Part shown: in pieces, positions 53,921 through 63,344 of the stretch
Position numbering within the stretch: position 1 is the first letter of the stretch
Layout: each line of letters starts with the position of its first letter
Assembly (NCBI GenBank): GCA_900472485.1
Contig: UCII01000034.1
Location: 1 to 64,000 of the forward strand
Length of the DNA: 64,000 bases
DNA from: Hyphomicrobiales bacterium
Lineage (GTDB): Bacteria; Pseudomonadota; Alphaproteobacteria; Rhizobiales; Rhizobiaceae
Reading direction: 5' to 3'
The notes under the pieces: generated by a model
What the model was told of the DNA's origin: nothing
Seen by the model: the letters and a program-made list of their open reading frames with translations, nothing else
Databases searched by the model: none
Position numbers and translations under genes: made by a program

Positions 53921-54424
53921 TGATACTCCCTATCCCCGTCTCAGCGTCGCATTCGAAACTGAAATGACGCTTAAGGTACAGCGGAGTTATGGGAGTTGAG
54001 GATGGCGGGCACCGGCGCTCCGGTTTCAGCATTGCGCTCAAGTGGCAAATGCAATCGGACGCCCATCCCGCTCGGTGGCGAAAGTGCGAAGCAAATGGAT
54101 AGAGAGTTTGCGCGTCCATAAAAGCAAAAGCGGTCCAGTCTAGGGAAAAAACTGGGCCGCCTTTTGCTGGACTAGAGGTCAATCAAATTCAGCGTGCTAA
54201 TTATAAGTGATACTTAGTAGTTGTCAACGCAAATGCGGTGTGACGTCGTCGCGCATCAACCTTCGCCTTCTTCGGCCTGACTGAGATCTTCGCTTGAGCT
54301 GCCGGGTCCCTTGCGCATTTGGTCCGCAGACGGGCAGGGCATGATCGCTTCGGATGATTCTCAATTCTCAGCGAAAGTTTTAGCTGTCTCGTGTCGGTTC
54401 TCAGCCGCCATTGCGGGAGGACGA
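53921..54424. other. 504-base gap with one strong hairpin
   Basis: No gene is supported. Frames crossing it have no family features and one even runs through tRNA-Cys. The only structure is the long hairpin at 54124-54167. Confidence 0.55.
54124..54167. terminator. 16-bp hairpin with single bulge
   Basis: GCAAAAGCGGTCCAGT (54124-54139) pairs with ACTGGGCCG-C-CTTTTGC (54151-54167), one unpaired C and one wobble, loop of 11. It is strong in both directions. No gene ends near it on the plus strand; on the minus strand it lies about 260 bases past the Rap1a-like gene. It could end an unseen small RNA. Confidence 0.5.
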
Positions 54425-54865
54425 CTATTCCTCAAGGCAAGGAAAGGCGAATTTGTAGGCGCGTGCGATCAGCGAGCTGGCAGGCCGCTCGAGCTGCCAG
54501 GAGTGCTCCGCCATCCATTTGCAGGCTATTGTCGTCGCCTTTGTATTGCTCAGCTCGGGCGGCAGACAGAAAGCGCCGACGAACTGTTGAAGGTAGCGCT
54601 CGTAGCGCGATGAGTTTTTCGGAGTCTGCTTCGTGGCCCGGATCGTCAGGTTCTTCGTTCGCTGGGCTTCATCGAGAATGCCCTGGATATAGACAGAAGC
54701 GAGCGTTCGGTCCTCTTCGCACCATTCGTCGAGCTGTTTTCCGGTAACGACATGTCCGATGATTGGAGCGGTCTCTTTCGGCTCGTCCTCGCTTGACGTT
54801 TCCTCGCTCAACGCGACCTGAGGTAAGAGAAGGAGAAGCGCTGCGGCGAAGAGCGAAAGCCTCAT
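54425..54865 (-). CDS. Secreted Rap1a/Tai-like protein
   Basis: A 146-residue protein with a signal peptide (LSLFAAALLLLLPQVALSE). The mature chain shows the Rap1a/Tai pattern: VTGKQLDEWCEEDRTLASVY and GILDEA, then AFCLPPELS, ACKWMAEHS and a final FAFPCL, with four cysteines at family positions. Rap1a/Tai proteins are periplasmic immunity proteins against type VI amidase toxins in some bacteria, but the domain also occurs alone. No toxin gene is near. A 27-residue hydrophobic peptide gene ends 9 bases upstream. Confidence 0.6.
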   Translation of the reverse strand: MRLSLFAAALLLLLPQVALSEETSSEDEPKETAPIIGHVVTGKQLDEWCEEDRTLASVYIQGILDEAQRTKNLTIRATKQTPKNSSRYERYLQQFVGAFCLPPELSNTKATTIACKWMAEHSWQLERPASSLIARAYKFAFPCLEE

Positions 54866-54874
54866 TCGGAAAAC

Positions 54875-54958
54875 CTACATCATCGAGGAAAGACTCGCGG
54901 CCAGAAAAACCACCAGCGGCAGCGACGTTACGACGAAAAGAACAAGAGAAACAGGCAT
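54875..54958 (-). CDS. 27-residue hydrophobic peptide
   Basis: From ATG 54958 to TAG at 54875, preceded by AAGGTGG. The chain is almost entirely hydrophobic (PVSLVLFVVTSLPLVVFLA), one membrane helix. It stops 9 bases before the Rap1a/Tai-like gene on the same strand, so the two are probably translated from one mRNA. It might be a small membrane protein or a leader peptide. Too short for certainty. Confidence 0.4.
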   Translation of the reverse strand: MPVSLVLFVVTSLPLVVFLAASLSSMM

Positions 54959-55315
54959 CCCAGCCACCTTCTATTCAAATTTAATATCTGGGCCGAATGG
55001 CTTCGGGCCGGAAGGTTGATTGGTCACCACACCCGGGCGGGTCCAATGTCCTGAAGCGTGGTCGCGTGAAGTTAACATTTTGCTAACGAGCGTCCTGGTC
55101 TAGGACGGCGCGGATTCGCAAGGTGTTGCAGATCCCGGGTGCCGAAAGGCGCTGACTCGAATTTAAGGGGACGATTGTTGTTCGTCGGCGACGCCTCGCC
55201 ATGAATCTCGGCGCCTGTTGCGGCAATACCTTGAAAGCGCAGCGTCAGGCGATTAAGAAACGCGTAACAGAAAGTAGAGCCAGCCCGTTTGGGCTCCAAG
55301 GCGCAAGAGGATAAG
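54959..55315. other. 357-base region upstream of pcm
   Basis: No gene is supported. TTAAC-ATTTTG-CTAAC at 55072-55087 resembles the CtrA site TTAA-N7-TTAA with one mismatch and lies about 230 bases before pcm. The rest shows nothing I recognise. Confidence 0.45.
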
Positions 55316-55966
55316 ATGGATTTCGAAGCAGCGCGCGTGAAGATGGTCGAGAACCAGATCCGGACGACGGATGTAACCTCCCATTCCGTGTTGAATGCGT
55401 TTTTCGCCGTACCGCGCGAAAACTTCGTACCGGAGAAGTCGAAGCTCCTGGCCTATGTCGATTGCGATATCGAGGTCGCTACTGGACGCTTCCTCATGGA
55501 AGCCTCGCCGCTCGCAAAGCTGCTGCAGCTCGGCGCCATCACCAAGGACGACAAGGTTCTCGATGTCGGTTGCGGCACGGGTTACGTGTCCGCCATCCTG
55601 TCGCTTCTCGCCGGCAAGGTTATCGCACTTGAATCCAACGAGGAGCTTGCGGCTCAGGCGAAGGCCAATCTTGCCGCGCTTGGCTACGACAACGTGACTG
55701 TCGTGGGCGGCGACCTTGAAAAGGGGCATGCCGCCGACGCGCCCTACGATGTGATTTTCCTCAACGGCTCGATCGAGCAGTTGCCGCAGGGTCTGCTCGA
55801 CCAGCTCGGCGAAGACGGTCGCCTGATCACGGTCATCGGCTATGGTCACGCCGCCCGCGCCACCGTTTTCATGCGCGAACGCGGTGCGTTTTCGGAAAAC
55901 GTCTTCTTCAACGCCTCGATCAAGCCGCTGCCGGGCTTTGCCAAGGCCAAGGAATTCGTCTTCTGA
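55316..55966 (+). CDS. pcm: Protein-L-isoaspartate O-methyltransferase
   Basis: A 216-residue SAM-dependent methyltransferase that marks isoaspartyl residues for repair. It starts DFEAARVKMVENQIRTTDV, has FVPEKSKLLAY-type substrate region, the SAM motif VLDVGCGTGYVSAIL, and ALESNEELAAQAKANLA as motif II. AGAGG before ATG 55316. It is followed by a terminator and then popZ. In related rhizobia tolC lies between these genes; here it does not. Confidence 0.9.
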   Translation: MDFEAARVKMVENQIRTTDVTSHSVLNAFFAVPRENFVPEKSKLLAYVDCDIEVATGRFLMEASPLAKLLQLGAITKDDKVLDVGCGTGYVSAILSLLAGKVIALESNEELAAQAKANLAALGYDNVTVVGGDLEKGHAADAPYDVIFLNGSIEQLPQGLLDQLGEDGRLITVIGYGHAARATVFMRERGAFSENVFFNASIKPLPGFAKAKEFVF

Positions 55967-55997
55967 TTTCCTGAAGGTCCGATGATTGAGTTTGCGA

Positions 55998-56023
55998 CAG
56001 GCGCCTTCGGGTGCCTGTTTTTT
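55998..56023 (+). terminator. Rho-independent terminator after pcm
   Basis: CAGGCGCC pairs with GGTGCCTG around a TTCG-like loop, followed by six T. Confidence 0.88.
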
Positions 56024-56224
56024 ATTGTCGCGCCCTGTGGCAGAATCACGCTTAGCAGAGCGATTCGTCGTAGTCGTAACAAAACTGTGCATCACCGGGT
56101 TTAGTGCTTTTCAGGTGATTTTGTTCCCGAAGGCAGTCATCTAGGGTGGCCCTGATTCGGGTGCCACCTGGCGAGTTTGTGGTGTGAGTTTCCGGTCGCT
56201 GAATATGGGAAAACGGGGATGAAT

Positions 56225-57097
56225 ATGGCTCAGCCAAATGTAGTGCGTGAACCGTCCATGGAAGAGATTCTGGCGTCGATCCGCAGGATCATCGAAAGCA
56301 ACGAACCCGTAGGTGCCAAGCCGACTCCCGCGACGCATTTCGCCGGCTCCGGCATGCGTGATGACGATATTCAATTGACTGTGGATGAAGAATTCGCTGC
56401 CGCCGATCGGGCGCGCGCAGCCGAACAGGATCCGCGTTTCGTTGCGGCAAACTCGCAGGTGCCGGTTGCAGACCCGGAAGCCGGCGGGCGCGGTCTGTCG
56501 CTGGCCGATGTTGCCGCGCGTGTCCGTGCCGCTTCCGAGCGCAATACCGCCGCATTGCTGAATGCCGGGCGCGAGCCGCCGCAACCGCGGGAGCTGCCGC
56601 CGGCCATGGCTGCGCGCCTTGCCGAGGTGCATGTCGAGCCGATCGCCGATGCCCCCCTGAGACAAGCCATTACGGATGCTGCCGCGCCGGTTGCTCCGCC
56701 TGTTATGCGGTCGGTGGCCGAGGTTGAACCTGAGATGGAAAATGAGAGGCCGATGGCTGCCTCTGCGGCGCCTCAGGTCGCAGCACCCGTCGAGACACCG
56801 ATTTTTGAGGCGTCCGAACTAACCGTTGCCGCGGAAGCGGAGGCAGCATCCTTGCCATCGGCCCAGGCCGTATCCGCATCGCCGCTGATGTCGGAAGCCA
56901 CCGGCGCGCAGGTTTCCCGCTCGTTTGAAGAACTGGCTGCCATCGTCGATGGCGGCCCGCGCCGCTCCCTCGATGAACTGGCACAGGAGATGCTCCGGCC
57001 CATGCTGCAGGAGTGGCTCGACGACAACTTGCCGACCCTTGTCGAGCGTCTCGTGCGCGAAGAAATCGAACGAGTGGCCCGCGGTCCGCGCCGCTGA
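56225..57097 (+). CDS. popZ: PopZ/DUF2497 family polar organising protein
   Basis: A 290-residue protein. The conserved N-terminal helix SMEEILASIRRIIESNE and the C-terminal helices LDELAQEMLRPMLQEWLDDNLP and VERLVREEIERVARG match PopZ. The long middle is acidic, Ala/Pro-rich and probably unstructured, as expected for the phase-separating spacer. PopZ gathers chromosome-pole and signalling proteins at cell poles. ATG 56225 has GGGGATG upstream. A terminator follows and valS is next on the same strand, as in other rhizobia. Confidence 0.88.
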   Translation: MAQPNVVREPSMEEILASIRRIIESNEPVGAKPTPATHFAGSGMRDDDIQLTVDEEFAAADRARAAEQDPRFVAANSQVPVADPEAGGRGLSLADVAARVRAASERNTAALLNAGREPPQPRELPPAMAARLAEVHVEPIADAPLRQAITDAAAPVAPPVMRSVAEVEPEMENERPMAASAAPQVAAPVETPIFEASELTVAAEAEAASLPSAQAVSASPLMSEATGAQVSRSFEELAAIVDGGPRRSLDELAQEMLRPMLQEWLDDNLPTLVERLVREEIERVARGPRR

Positions 57098-57124
57098 CGA
57101 GCCCGAGCTTCGGTTAGACGATCC

Positions 57125-57153
57125 GCCGCTCCGGGCTCCGGGGCGGCTTTTTT
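57125..57153 (+). terminator. Rho-independent terminator after popZ
   Basis: GCCGCTCCGG pairs with CCGGGGCGGC around GCT, with one wobble, followed by six T. It lies between popZ and valS. Confidence 0.9.
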
Positions 57154-57219
57154 ATTGACTTGCCCACGGCCATCCTATTTACAACCCGCATCACCCAGTC
57201 CTCTAGATCCGGTCCTAAA

Positions 57220-60063
57220 ATGCTCGACAAAACATATGATTCCGCCACCGTCGAACCGAAGATCGCCCAAAAATGGGATGAGGCCGACGCCTTTCGCGCC
57301 GGTGCGAACGCCAAGTCGGGCGCGGAAACCTTCACCATTGTTATCCCGCCGCCGAACGTGACCGGTTCGCTGCACATGGGTCATGCGCTGAACAATACGC
57401 TGCAGGACATCATGGTGCGGTTCGAGCGCATGCGCGGCAAGGATGTCCTCTGGCAGCCGGGCATGGACCATGCCGGCATCGCCACGCAGATGGTCGTCGA
57501 GCGTCGTCTCGCCGAGCGCCAACAGCCGGATCGTCGCAAGATGGGCCGCGAAGCCTTCATCGAGAAGATCTGGGAATGGAAGGCCGAATCGGGCGGCCTG
57601 ATTTTCAACCAGCTAAAGCGTCTCGGCGCCTCCTGCGACTGGTCGCGCGAACGCTTCACGATGGACGAGGGCCTGTCCAAGGCCGTTCTCGAAGTTTTCG
57701 TCACGCTCTACAAGGAAGGCCTGATCTACAAGGACAAGCGCCTCGTCAACTGGGATCCGAAGCTGTTGACGGCAATCTCCGATATGGAGGTCGAGCAGCA
57801 CGAGGTTAAGGGCAATCTCTGGCACCTGCGCTATCCGCTGGAGCCCGGCGTTACCTATGAATATCCGATCGCTTTTGACGAGGAAGGCGAGCCGACCGAA
57901 TTCGAGACGCGCGATTATATTGTCGTTGCGACGACGCGCCCGGAAACGATGCTCGGCGATACCGGCATCGCGGTCAATCCGGAAGACCAGCGTTATCGGG
58001 GTATTGTCGGCAAGCATGTCATCCTGCCGATCGTTGGCCGCCGGGTCCCGATCGTCGCCGACTCCTATGCCGATCCGACCGCTGGCACCGGCGCGGTAAA
58101 GATCACGCCGGCGCATGATTTCAATGACTTCGAAGTCGGCAAGCGCGCCGGACTGCGCGCCATCAACGTCATGGACGTCGATGCCTCGATCACCATCAAG
58201 GATAACGAGGACTTCCTCCAGGATCTCGATAACCCCGCAGCGCTGCATGGCGCTTGGGACGAGCTGGAAGGCAAGGACCGCTTCGAGGCCCGCAAGATCA
58301 TCGTTCGCATCTTCGAAGCGGCGGGCCTGCTCGACAAGATCGAGCCTCATACGCATGCGGTGCCGCATGGCGACCGCGGCGGTGTGCCGATCGAGCCGCG
58401 CCTGACCGAACAGTGGTTCGTCGACAACAAGACCTTGGGGCAACCTGCGCTGGAATCCGTTCGCGAGGGCAGAACCAAGTTCGTGCCCAGGAATTGGGAA
58501 AACACCTATTTCAACTGGCTTGAAAACATCGAGCCGTGGTGCATTTCCCGCCAGCTTTGGTGGGGCCATCAGATCCCGGCATGGTATGGGCCGGATGGTC
58601 AGGTCTTTGTCGAAAAGACCGAGGAAGAGGCACTGCAGGCAGCGATCCAGCATTATCTTTCGCATGAAGGGCCGATGAAAGCCTACGTCGAAGATCTGCT
58701 GGAGAACTTCAAGCCCGGCGAAATCCTGACGCGCGACGAAGACGTGCTGGACACTTGGTTCTCGTCCGCACTCTGGCCGTTCTCCACGCTCGGCTGGCCG
58801 GACGAGACGCCGGAACTGGCGCGCTACTATCCGACGAACCTCCTCGTGACCGGCTTCGATATCATCCCGTTCTGGGTCGTTCGCATGATGCAGATGGGTC
58901 TGCATTTCATGAAGGATGACAACGGCAATCCCGTCGAGCCGTTCAGCACGGTTTACATTCATGCTCTCGTTCGCGACAAGAACGGGCAGAAGATGTCGAA
59001 GTCCAAGGGCAACGTCATCGATCCGCTGGAACTGATCGACCAATACGGCGCCGATTCGCTGCGTTTCACGCTGGCGATCATGGCCGCGCAGGGTCGCGAC
59101 GTGAAGCTCGACCCGGCCCGCATCGCCGGTTACCGCAACTTCGGCACCAAGCTCTGGAACGCCACGCGTTTTGCCGAGATGAACGGCGCCAAGAGCGATC
59201 CGCATTTCGTGCCCGAAGCGGCCGAGCTCACGGTCAACCGCTGGATCCTGACGGAACTGGCGCGTGCAGAGCGCGACGTTACCGAGGCGCTGGAAAGCTT
59301 CCGCTTCAATGATGCGGCGAGCGCGCTCTATCGCTTTATCTGGAATCAGTTTTGCGATTGGTATCTTGAGCTATTGAAGCCGATCTTCAATGGCGAAGAC
59401 GAGAATGCCAAGGCGGAGGCTCAGTCCTGCGCTGCCTATGTGCTCGAAGAGACCTACAAGCTTCTGCATCCGTTCATGCCCTTCATGACCGAGGAGCTCT
59501 GGGCGCACACGGCAGGCGAGGGGCAGGAACGTGAAGGCCTGATTTGCCACGCGGATTGGCCGGCGCCGTTCTATGCCGATAACGTCGCCGCCGATGAAAT
59601 CAATTGGCTGATCGATCTGGTTTCCGGCATTCGTTCCGTTCGTTCGGAAATGAACGTGCCGCCGGCTGCAACGGCACCCCTGGTCGTTGTCGATGCCAAT
59701 AGCCTGACGCGCGAGCGCCTGTTCCGCCATGACGCCGCTATCAAGCGCCTGGCGCGCGTGGAATCGGTTTCGCTTGCCGATACCGCACCGAAGGGTGCTG
59801 CTCAGATCGTCGTCGGCGAGGCGACGGTCTGCCTGCCGCTAGGCAGCCTCATCGATCTCTCCGCGGAGAAAGCACGCCTCGAAAAGGCGATTGCCAAGAA
59901 CGATCAGGAGATCGCCCGCATTGCCGGCAAGCTTTCGAACGAGAAGTTCGTTGCCAATGCCAATCCGGACGTCGTCGCCGCCGAGCGCGAGCGCCTCGGC
60001 GAGCTCGAGGGGCAGCAGTCGAGCCTCAAGGTGGCGCTGGCCCGGGTCAGCGAGGCCGGTTAG
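57220..60063 (+). CDS. valS: Valyl-tRNA synthetase
   Basis: A 947-residue class I aminoacyl-tRNA synthetase that charges tRNA(Val). The HIGH-type motif is PNVTGSLHMGHAL, the KMSKS motif is GQKMSKSKGNVIDP, and the editing domain contains TTRPETMLGDTGIAV. The C-terminal coiled coil (SAEKARLEKAIAKNDQEI) contacts tRNA. ATG 57220 gives the family start MLDKTYDS; the frame opens earlier at 57160. A terminator is found about 90 bases after the stop. Confidence 0.97.
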   Translation: MLDKTYDSATVEPKIAQKWDEADAFRAGANAKSGAETFTIVIPPPNVTGSLHMGHALNNTLQDIMVRFERMRGKDVLWQPGMDHAGIATQMVVERRLAERQQPDRRKMGREAFIEKIWEWKAESGGLIFNQLKRLGASCDWSRERFTMDEGLSKAVLEVFVTLYKEGLIYKDKRLVNWDPKLLTAISDMEVEQHEVKGNLWHLRYPLEPGVTYEYPIAFDEEGEPTEFETRDYIVVATTRPETMLGDTGIAVNPEDQRYRGIVGKHVILPIVGRRVPIVADSYADPTAGTGAVKITPAHDFNDFEVGKRAGLRAINVMDVDASITIKDNEDFLQDLDNPAALHGAWDELEGKDRFEARKIIVRIFEAAGLLDKIEPHTHAVPHGDRGGVPIEPRLTEQWFVDNKTLGQPALESVREGRTKFVPRNWENTYFNWLENIEPWCISRQLWWGHQIPAWYGPDGQVFVEKTEEEALQAAIQHYLSHEGPMKAYVEDLLENFKPGEILTRDEDVLDTWFSSALWPFSTLGWPDETPELARYYPTNLLVTGFDIIPFWVVRMMQMGLHFMKDDNGNPVEPFSTVYIHALVRDKNGQKMSKSKGNVIDPLELIDQYGADSLRFTLAIMAAQGRDVKLDPARIAGYRNFGTKLWNATRFAEMNGAKSDPHFVPEAAELTVNRWILTELARAERDVTEALESFRFNDAASALYRFIWNQFCDWYLELLKPIFNGEDENAKAEAQSCAAYVLEETYKLLHPFMPFMTEELWAHTAGEGQEREGLICHADWPAPFYADNVAADEINWLIDLVSGIRSVRSEMNVPPAATAPLVVVDANSLTRERLFRHDAAIKRLARVESVSLADTAPKGAAQIVVGEATVCLPLGSLIDLSAEKARLEKAIAKNDQEIARIAGKLSNEKFVANANPDVVAAERERLGELEGQQSSLKVALARVSEAG

Positions 60064-60537
60064 GACATGCGGCGTGCGCTCAAGGGTGAGAAGCACAAGA
60101 AGCGAAGCTGAGAAATCGCGATTCGCTTGAGTAAGTAGAAATCTGGAATCGAAAAAGGCACGCGGTGTTCGCCGCGTGCCTTTTTGTTTATTTCCTTCGA
60201 TTCGATGGGATTGGGCGGATCTAACGCCCCGGATCCGCCACCAGTTTCGCACAGGCGAAACAGATTACCCCTAAAGTTGCTGGACATGCTCGAAAAGCAA
60301 AACTGTTGTCATATTGTAACAGAATTGTTGCCGTGAAGAATGAGATTCTATTAGGGGCTAAAAATGTTATTTCGAAAGAAAAAATTACCTACATCGATGG
60401 ATTTTCAGAGGCGACGCTCGTTTTCTTACGTAAATCAATCACTCTCTTACATGGCCAGTGCTCTTATGGGCCACATTGCCAATTCACGCGATCATCGCAA
60501 CAATCGAACCACTGAATGCACATGTGGGGGAGATACA
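60064..60537. other. 474-base gap with valS terminator and FadL-like gene leader
   Basis: The valS terminator lies at 60157-60185. A short ATG after the valS stop could give a 14-residue basic peptide, but with weak evidence, so it is not called. The frame of the FadL-like gene is open upstream of its start without a signal peptide. Another small hairpin GTTTCG/CGAAAC lies at 60244-60261. Confidence 0.55.
60157..60185 (+). terminator. Rho-independent terminator after valS
   Basis: GGCACGCGG (60157-60165) pairs with CCGCGTGCC (60172-60180), followed by five T. Confidence 0.93.
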
Positions 60538-61797
60538 ATGGCATTTTCTGTTGCGTTGAGGAGCGCAGTCACACTCGTTATCAGCTCGTCTTTCGCCACC
60601 GCTGCCTTTGCGGGCGGCCTTGATCGTGGCGGCTATGATATTGATCTGCTTTTCGACAAGGGCCGTTATGTGTTTGAGTCAGGCGTTACTTACGTCATGC
60701 CCGACCGTAAACTGAAGAACGCCAAGGACATCAATCCGGCCGACGGCAATCTCAATAACCGGAGCCGTTCGACGGATGCGGCTGAAAATTACGCCATTCC
60801 CTATGCCGCATTCAAGATCGGCATCACCGATGATCTCGACTGCATGGCCGACTATTCGCAGCCTTTCGGCGGCCACCTCAACGAAGGTGCAAATTGGGCC
60901 GGCGCCAATAACGAAACCGAAGTCAAGGTTCGCACGAACAACTATTCGGCCACCTGCTCGTACAAGTTCGATGCGGGTCCGGGTCAGCTGCGTCTGATCG
61001 GAGGCGGTTTCTATCAGGAAGTCAGCGGCTACAAGTCGCGCCTCGTCTACGCCACTCCGGCCCCGATTTCTGCCATTTACAACGGCATGGGTTCGCTTGA
61101 CATCGACGGTCACGGCTGGGGCTGGCGCGCCGGTATCGCCTACGAAATTCCGGAATATGCCTTCCGCACGAGCCTCGTCTACAATAGCCGGGTCAAATAT
61201 GACAATCTGAAGGGTAGCGTCGACCTGACCGAAGTACCGCCACCGGTCGTCCCCGGCTTCGGCGGCAAGGTAACTTCGGTTTTCGGCTCGGCCGATGCTC
61301 CTGATTCTCTCGAGTGGAAGGTACAGACCGGCATCGCGCCCGATTGGCTGGCCTTCGGCTCGGTCAAATGGACGAACTGGAGCATCCTGCAAAGCATCGC
61401 GCTGTGCCCGAGCTCCACGCGGAGCATATCCTGCAGGGCCAATGGCCCCACCGAGCTCACCTCGCTTGACTTGTTGTACAAGGACGGCTGGACGATCACT
61501 GGCGGTGTCGGACACAAGTTCAATGATAAGTGGAGCGGCGCCGTCAGCCTGACCTGGGATCGCGGTACGAGCGATGGCTATGGCATGAACTCCGATACAT
61601 GGACCCTCGGCGCGGGCGTCGCCTACAAGGCGACAGAGCATGTCCAATTCAATTTCGGCGGCGCTCTCGGCCTCATGACATCAGGCAAATCCGGACCGGT
61701 CACACGCGGCGGTGTCGTCTACGGCAACGATGCGACCTATAGCTTCGGCAATGACTTGGTGGCGGCTCTTCAGACATCGGTGAAGGTCAGCTTCTGA
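60538..61797 (+). CDS. FadL/OMPP1-type outer membrane protein
   Basis: A 419-residue outer-membrane beta-barrel protein. The signal peptide ends at SSSFATAAFAGG. Typical features of the FadL/TodX/OMPP1 family are the N-terminal hydrophobic hatch region, ITDDLDCMADYSQPFGG, GWGWRAGIAYEIPEYAFR and a final aromatic residue (VKVSF). Such proteins import hydrophobic compounds such as long-chain fatty acids. ATG 60538 has GGGGGAG upstream. A strong hairpin follows. Confidence 0.85.
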   Translation: MAFSVALRSAVTLVISSSFATAAFAGGLDRGGYDIDLLFDKGRYVFESGVTYVMPDRKLKNAKDINPADGNLNNRSRSTDAAENYAIPYAAFKIGITDDLDCMADYSQPFGGHLNEGANWAGANNETEVKVRTNNYSATCSYKFDAGPGQLRLIGGGFYQEVSGYKSRLVYATPAPISAIYNGMGSLDIDGHGWGWRAGIAYEIPEYAFRTSLVYNSRVKYDNLKGSVDLTEVPPPVVPGFGGKVTSVFGSADAPDSLEWKVQTGIAPDWLAFGSVKWTNWSILQSIALCPSSTRSISCRANGPTELTSLDLLYKDGWTITGGVGHKFNDKWSGAVSLTWDRGTSDGYGMNSDTWTLGAGVAYKATEHVQFNFGGALGLMTSGKSGPVTRGGVVYGNDATYSFGNDLVAALQTSVKVSF

Positions 61798-62479
61798 CGA
61801 TAAGCCTTTGAATTGAAGGAGCTTATTGACTGATCCTTCGCTCTATTATTGACGTCGCGAGCTTTTCCGAGTCTCGCGACGTTTCTTTGTCTGATCGGCA
61901 AAGGCGGAACGCAAACCGCCTCTTTTGCCTGATTTATGGTTAAAGAAATCTCAAGTTCGATAAAATCTTTGTGACGAATTAGCAACACTCTATTTCAAGA
62001 CATTGCAGCCACGTGATCAGATTACAATTTGTCCATTTCCCGCCACAAATGGGGAGCAGCGATTACGTGGGCACAGGGGCAAGCCTTGTAGAAAGTGCGT
62101 AAGCGGTCGATGGGTGAACTTCCACTTTGGCATAAGCAACAATTCGGGATCGGAGCCGCGATGCTTTCGACGCAGCCGAAAACGCGTTGTCTGCCAAGGA
62201 AAGTCGTCAGCCGGCCGATCTTTGGGCTCCATCATCGGAAGGCGAACGAGGGCGCTGCTTCGATGGTGAGATGCGATAGCGGCCGCACAAATGCTGGTTT
62301 GGACATAATTGCAAGCTATGCTCGCAATTGTGGCAACCAGCATCGGTTGGATGCCACAGGAAACGCCTTTTCGAAGGACGATCCAGTCTCGTGCGCCATC
62401 AGGGAAAACATTCGTGAAGCTGGCGGCGTTTATGCAAGTGCCGTGACAGGTCCGAATGGAGCGAAAGAAATCGACTGTT
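61798..62479. other. 682-base region upstream of exoR
   Basis: The FadL-like gene's terminator is at its start (61852-61889). ORFs in 62000-62480 have no family features; no gene is called. The exoR promoter must lie in this stretch, but no clear box was identified. Confidence 0.5.
61852..61889 (+). terminator. Rho-independent terminator after the FadL-like gene
   Basis: ACGTCGCGAG (61852-61861) pairs with CTCGCGACGT (61873-61882) perfectly, followed by a T-rich tract. Confidence 0.85.
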
Positions 62480-63283
62480 ATGTTTAAGTCCGAGTTCATA
62501 TCAGCGAGAGTCATGATGCTCAGCCTGTCCCTTGCCACCGCGTTGGTGCTTGTGGGTCAAGCCAAGGCATTCGATATCAATGCCGGTGTCACCAAGGAAT
62601 CAGGTCCGTTCGATCTCTTCAAGTTCGGCTTCAAAGCCTACAAGAACGGACAGAAGGAAGAGGCAGTCGAAGCCTATCGCTATGCCGCTGAGAAAGGCCA
62701 TACCGGCTCACGCTGGGCCTTGGCCAACATGTATGCCGATGGCGACGGCGTGGCGCAGAACGATTTCGAAGCTTTCAAGATCTATAGTGAGATCGCCCAG
62801 CAGGGTGTGGAACCGGGCTCGGAAGACACCGGCTTCTTCATCAATGCGCTGCTGGCGCTCGCGAGCTATTACAAGAGCGGCATCCCCAACAGCCCGGTGA
62901 AGATTGATCTCAATCAGGCCCGGCAGCTTTATTTCCAGGTGGCATCGACTTTCGGCGTTCCGGAGGCGCAGTTCCAGCTTGCGCAGATGATGCTATCCGG
63001 CGAGGGCGGCTCCACCAATGTTCAGCAGGCCAAGAAATGGCTGAACCAGGCCCGCAAGAGCGGCCATCCGGGCGCCATGGCCGTATTCGGCAATATCCTG
63101 TTCCAGGAAGGCCAATCCATCCGCGGTCTGGCTTTCATGACGGCGGCACTGGACAAGTGCAAGCCGAAGGACTGCAGCTGGATGGAAGACCTGCAGGAGC
63201 AGGCATTCTCCGTTGCCAACGAGAACGATCGCCGCGTAGCGGTCTCCATGGCCCATCAGCTGGATGTTGCCGGCTCCGATTGA
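62480..63283 (+). CDS. exoR: ExoR, periplasmic repressor of the ExoS/ChvI system
   Basis: A 267-residue protein closely resembling ExoR. A signal peptide (LSLSLATALVLVGQAKA) is followed by FDINAGVTKESGPFDLFKFG, a conserved ExoR start, and Sel1-like helix repeats (EKGHTGSRWALANMYADGDG, AQFQLAQMMLSGEGG). In S. meliloti ExoR binds the sensor ExoS and holds back succinoglycan and biofilm genes while promoting motility; its proteolysis switches the system. ATG 62480 is chosen to match the family N-terminus; the frame opens at 62456. Confidence 0.95.
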   Translation: MFKSEFISARVMMLSLSLATALVLVGQAKAFDINAGVTKESGPFDLFKFGFKAYKNGQKEEAVEAYRYAAEKGHTGSRWALANMYADGDGVAQNDFEAFKIYSEIAQQGVEPGSEDTGFFINALLALASYYKSGIPNSPVKIDLNQARQLYFQVASTFGVPEAQFQLAQMMLSGEGGSTNVQQAKKWLNQARKSGHPGAMAVFGNILFQEGQSIRGLAFMTAALDKCKPKDCSWMEDLQEQAFSVANENDRRVAVSMAHQLDVAGSD

Positions 63284-63344
63284 TCGCCGGCTTTACGGAC
63301 GCCGTTGCTGCCGAGGCCAAGCGAGGTGCTTGCAGCCGGCCGGA

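Noticed and set aside
53487..54182. A 231-codon minus-strand frame
   Set aside because: It runs through the whole of tRNA-Cys and across the small 47-residue gene in another frame; no domain.
62095..62487. A 130-codon plus-strand frame upstream of exoR
   Set aside because: No signal, domain or good start; overlaps the exoR start region.
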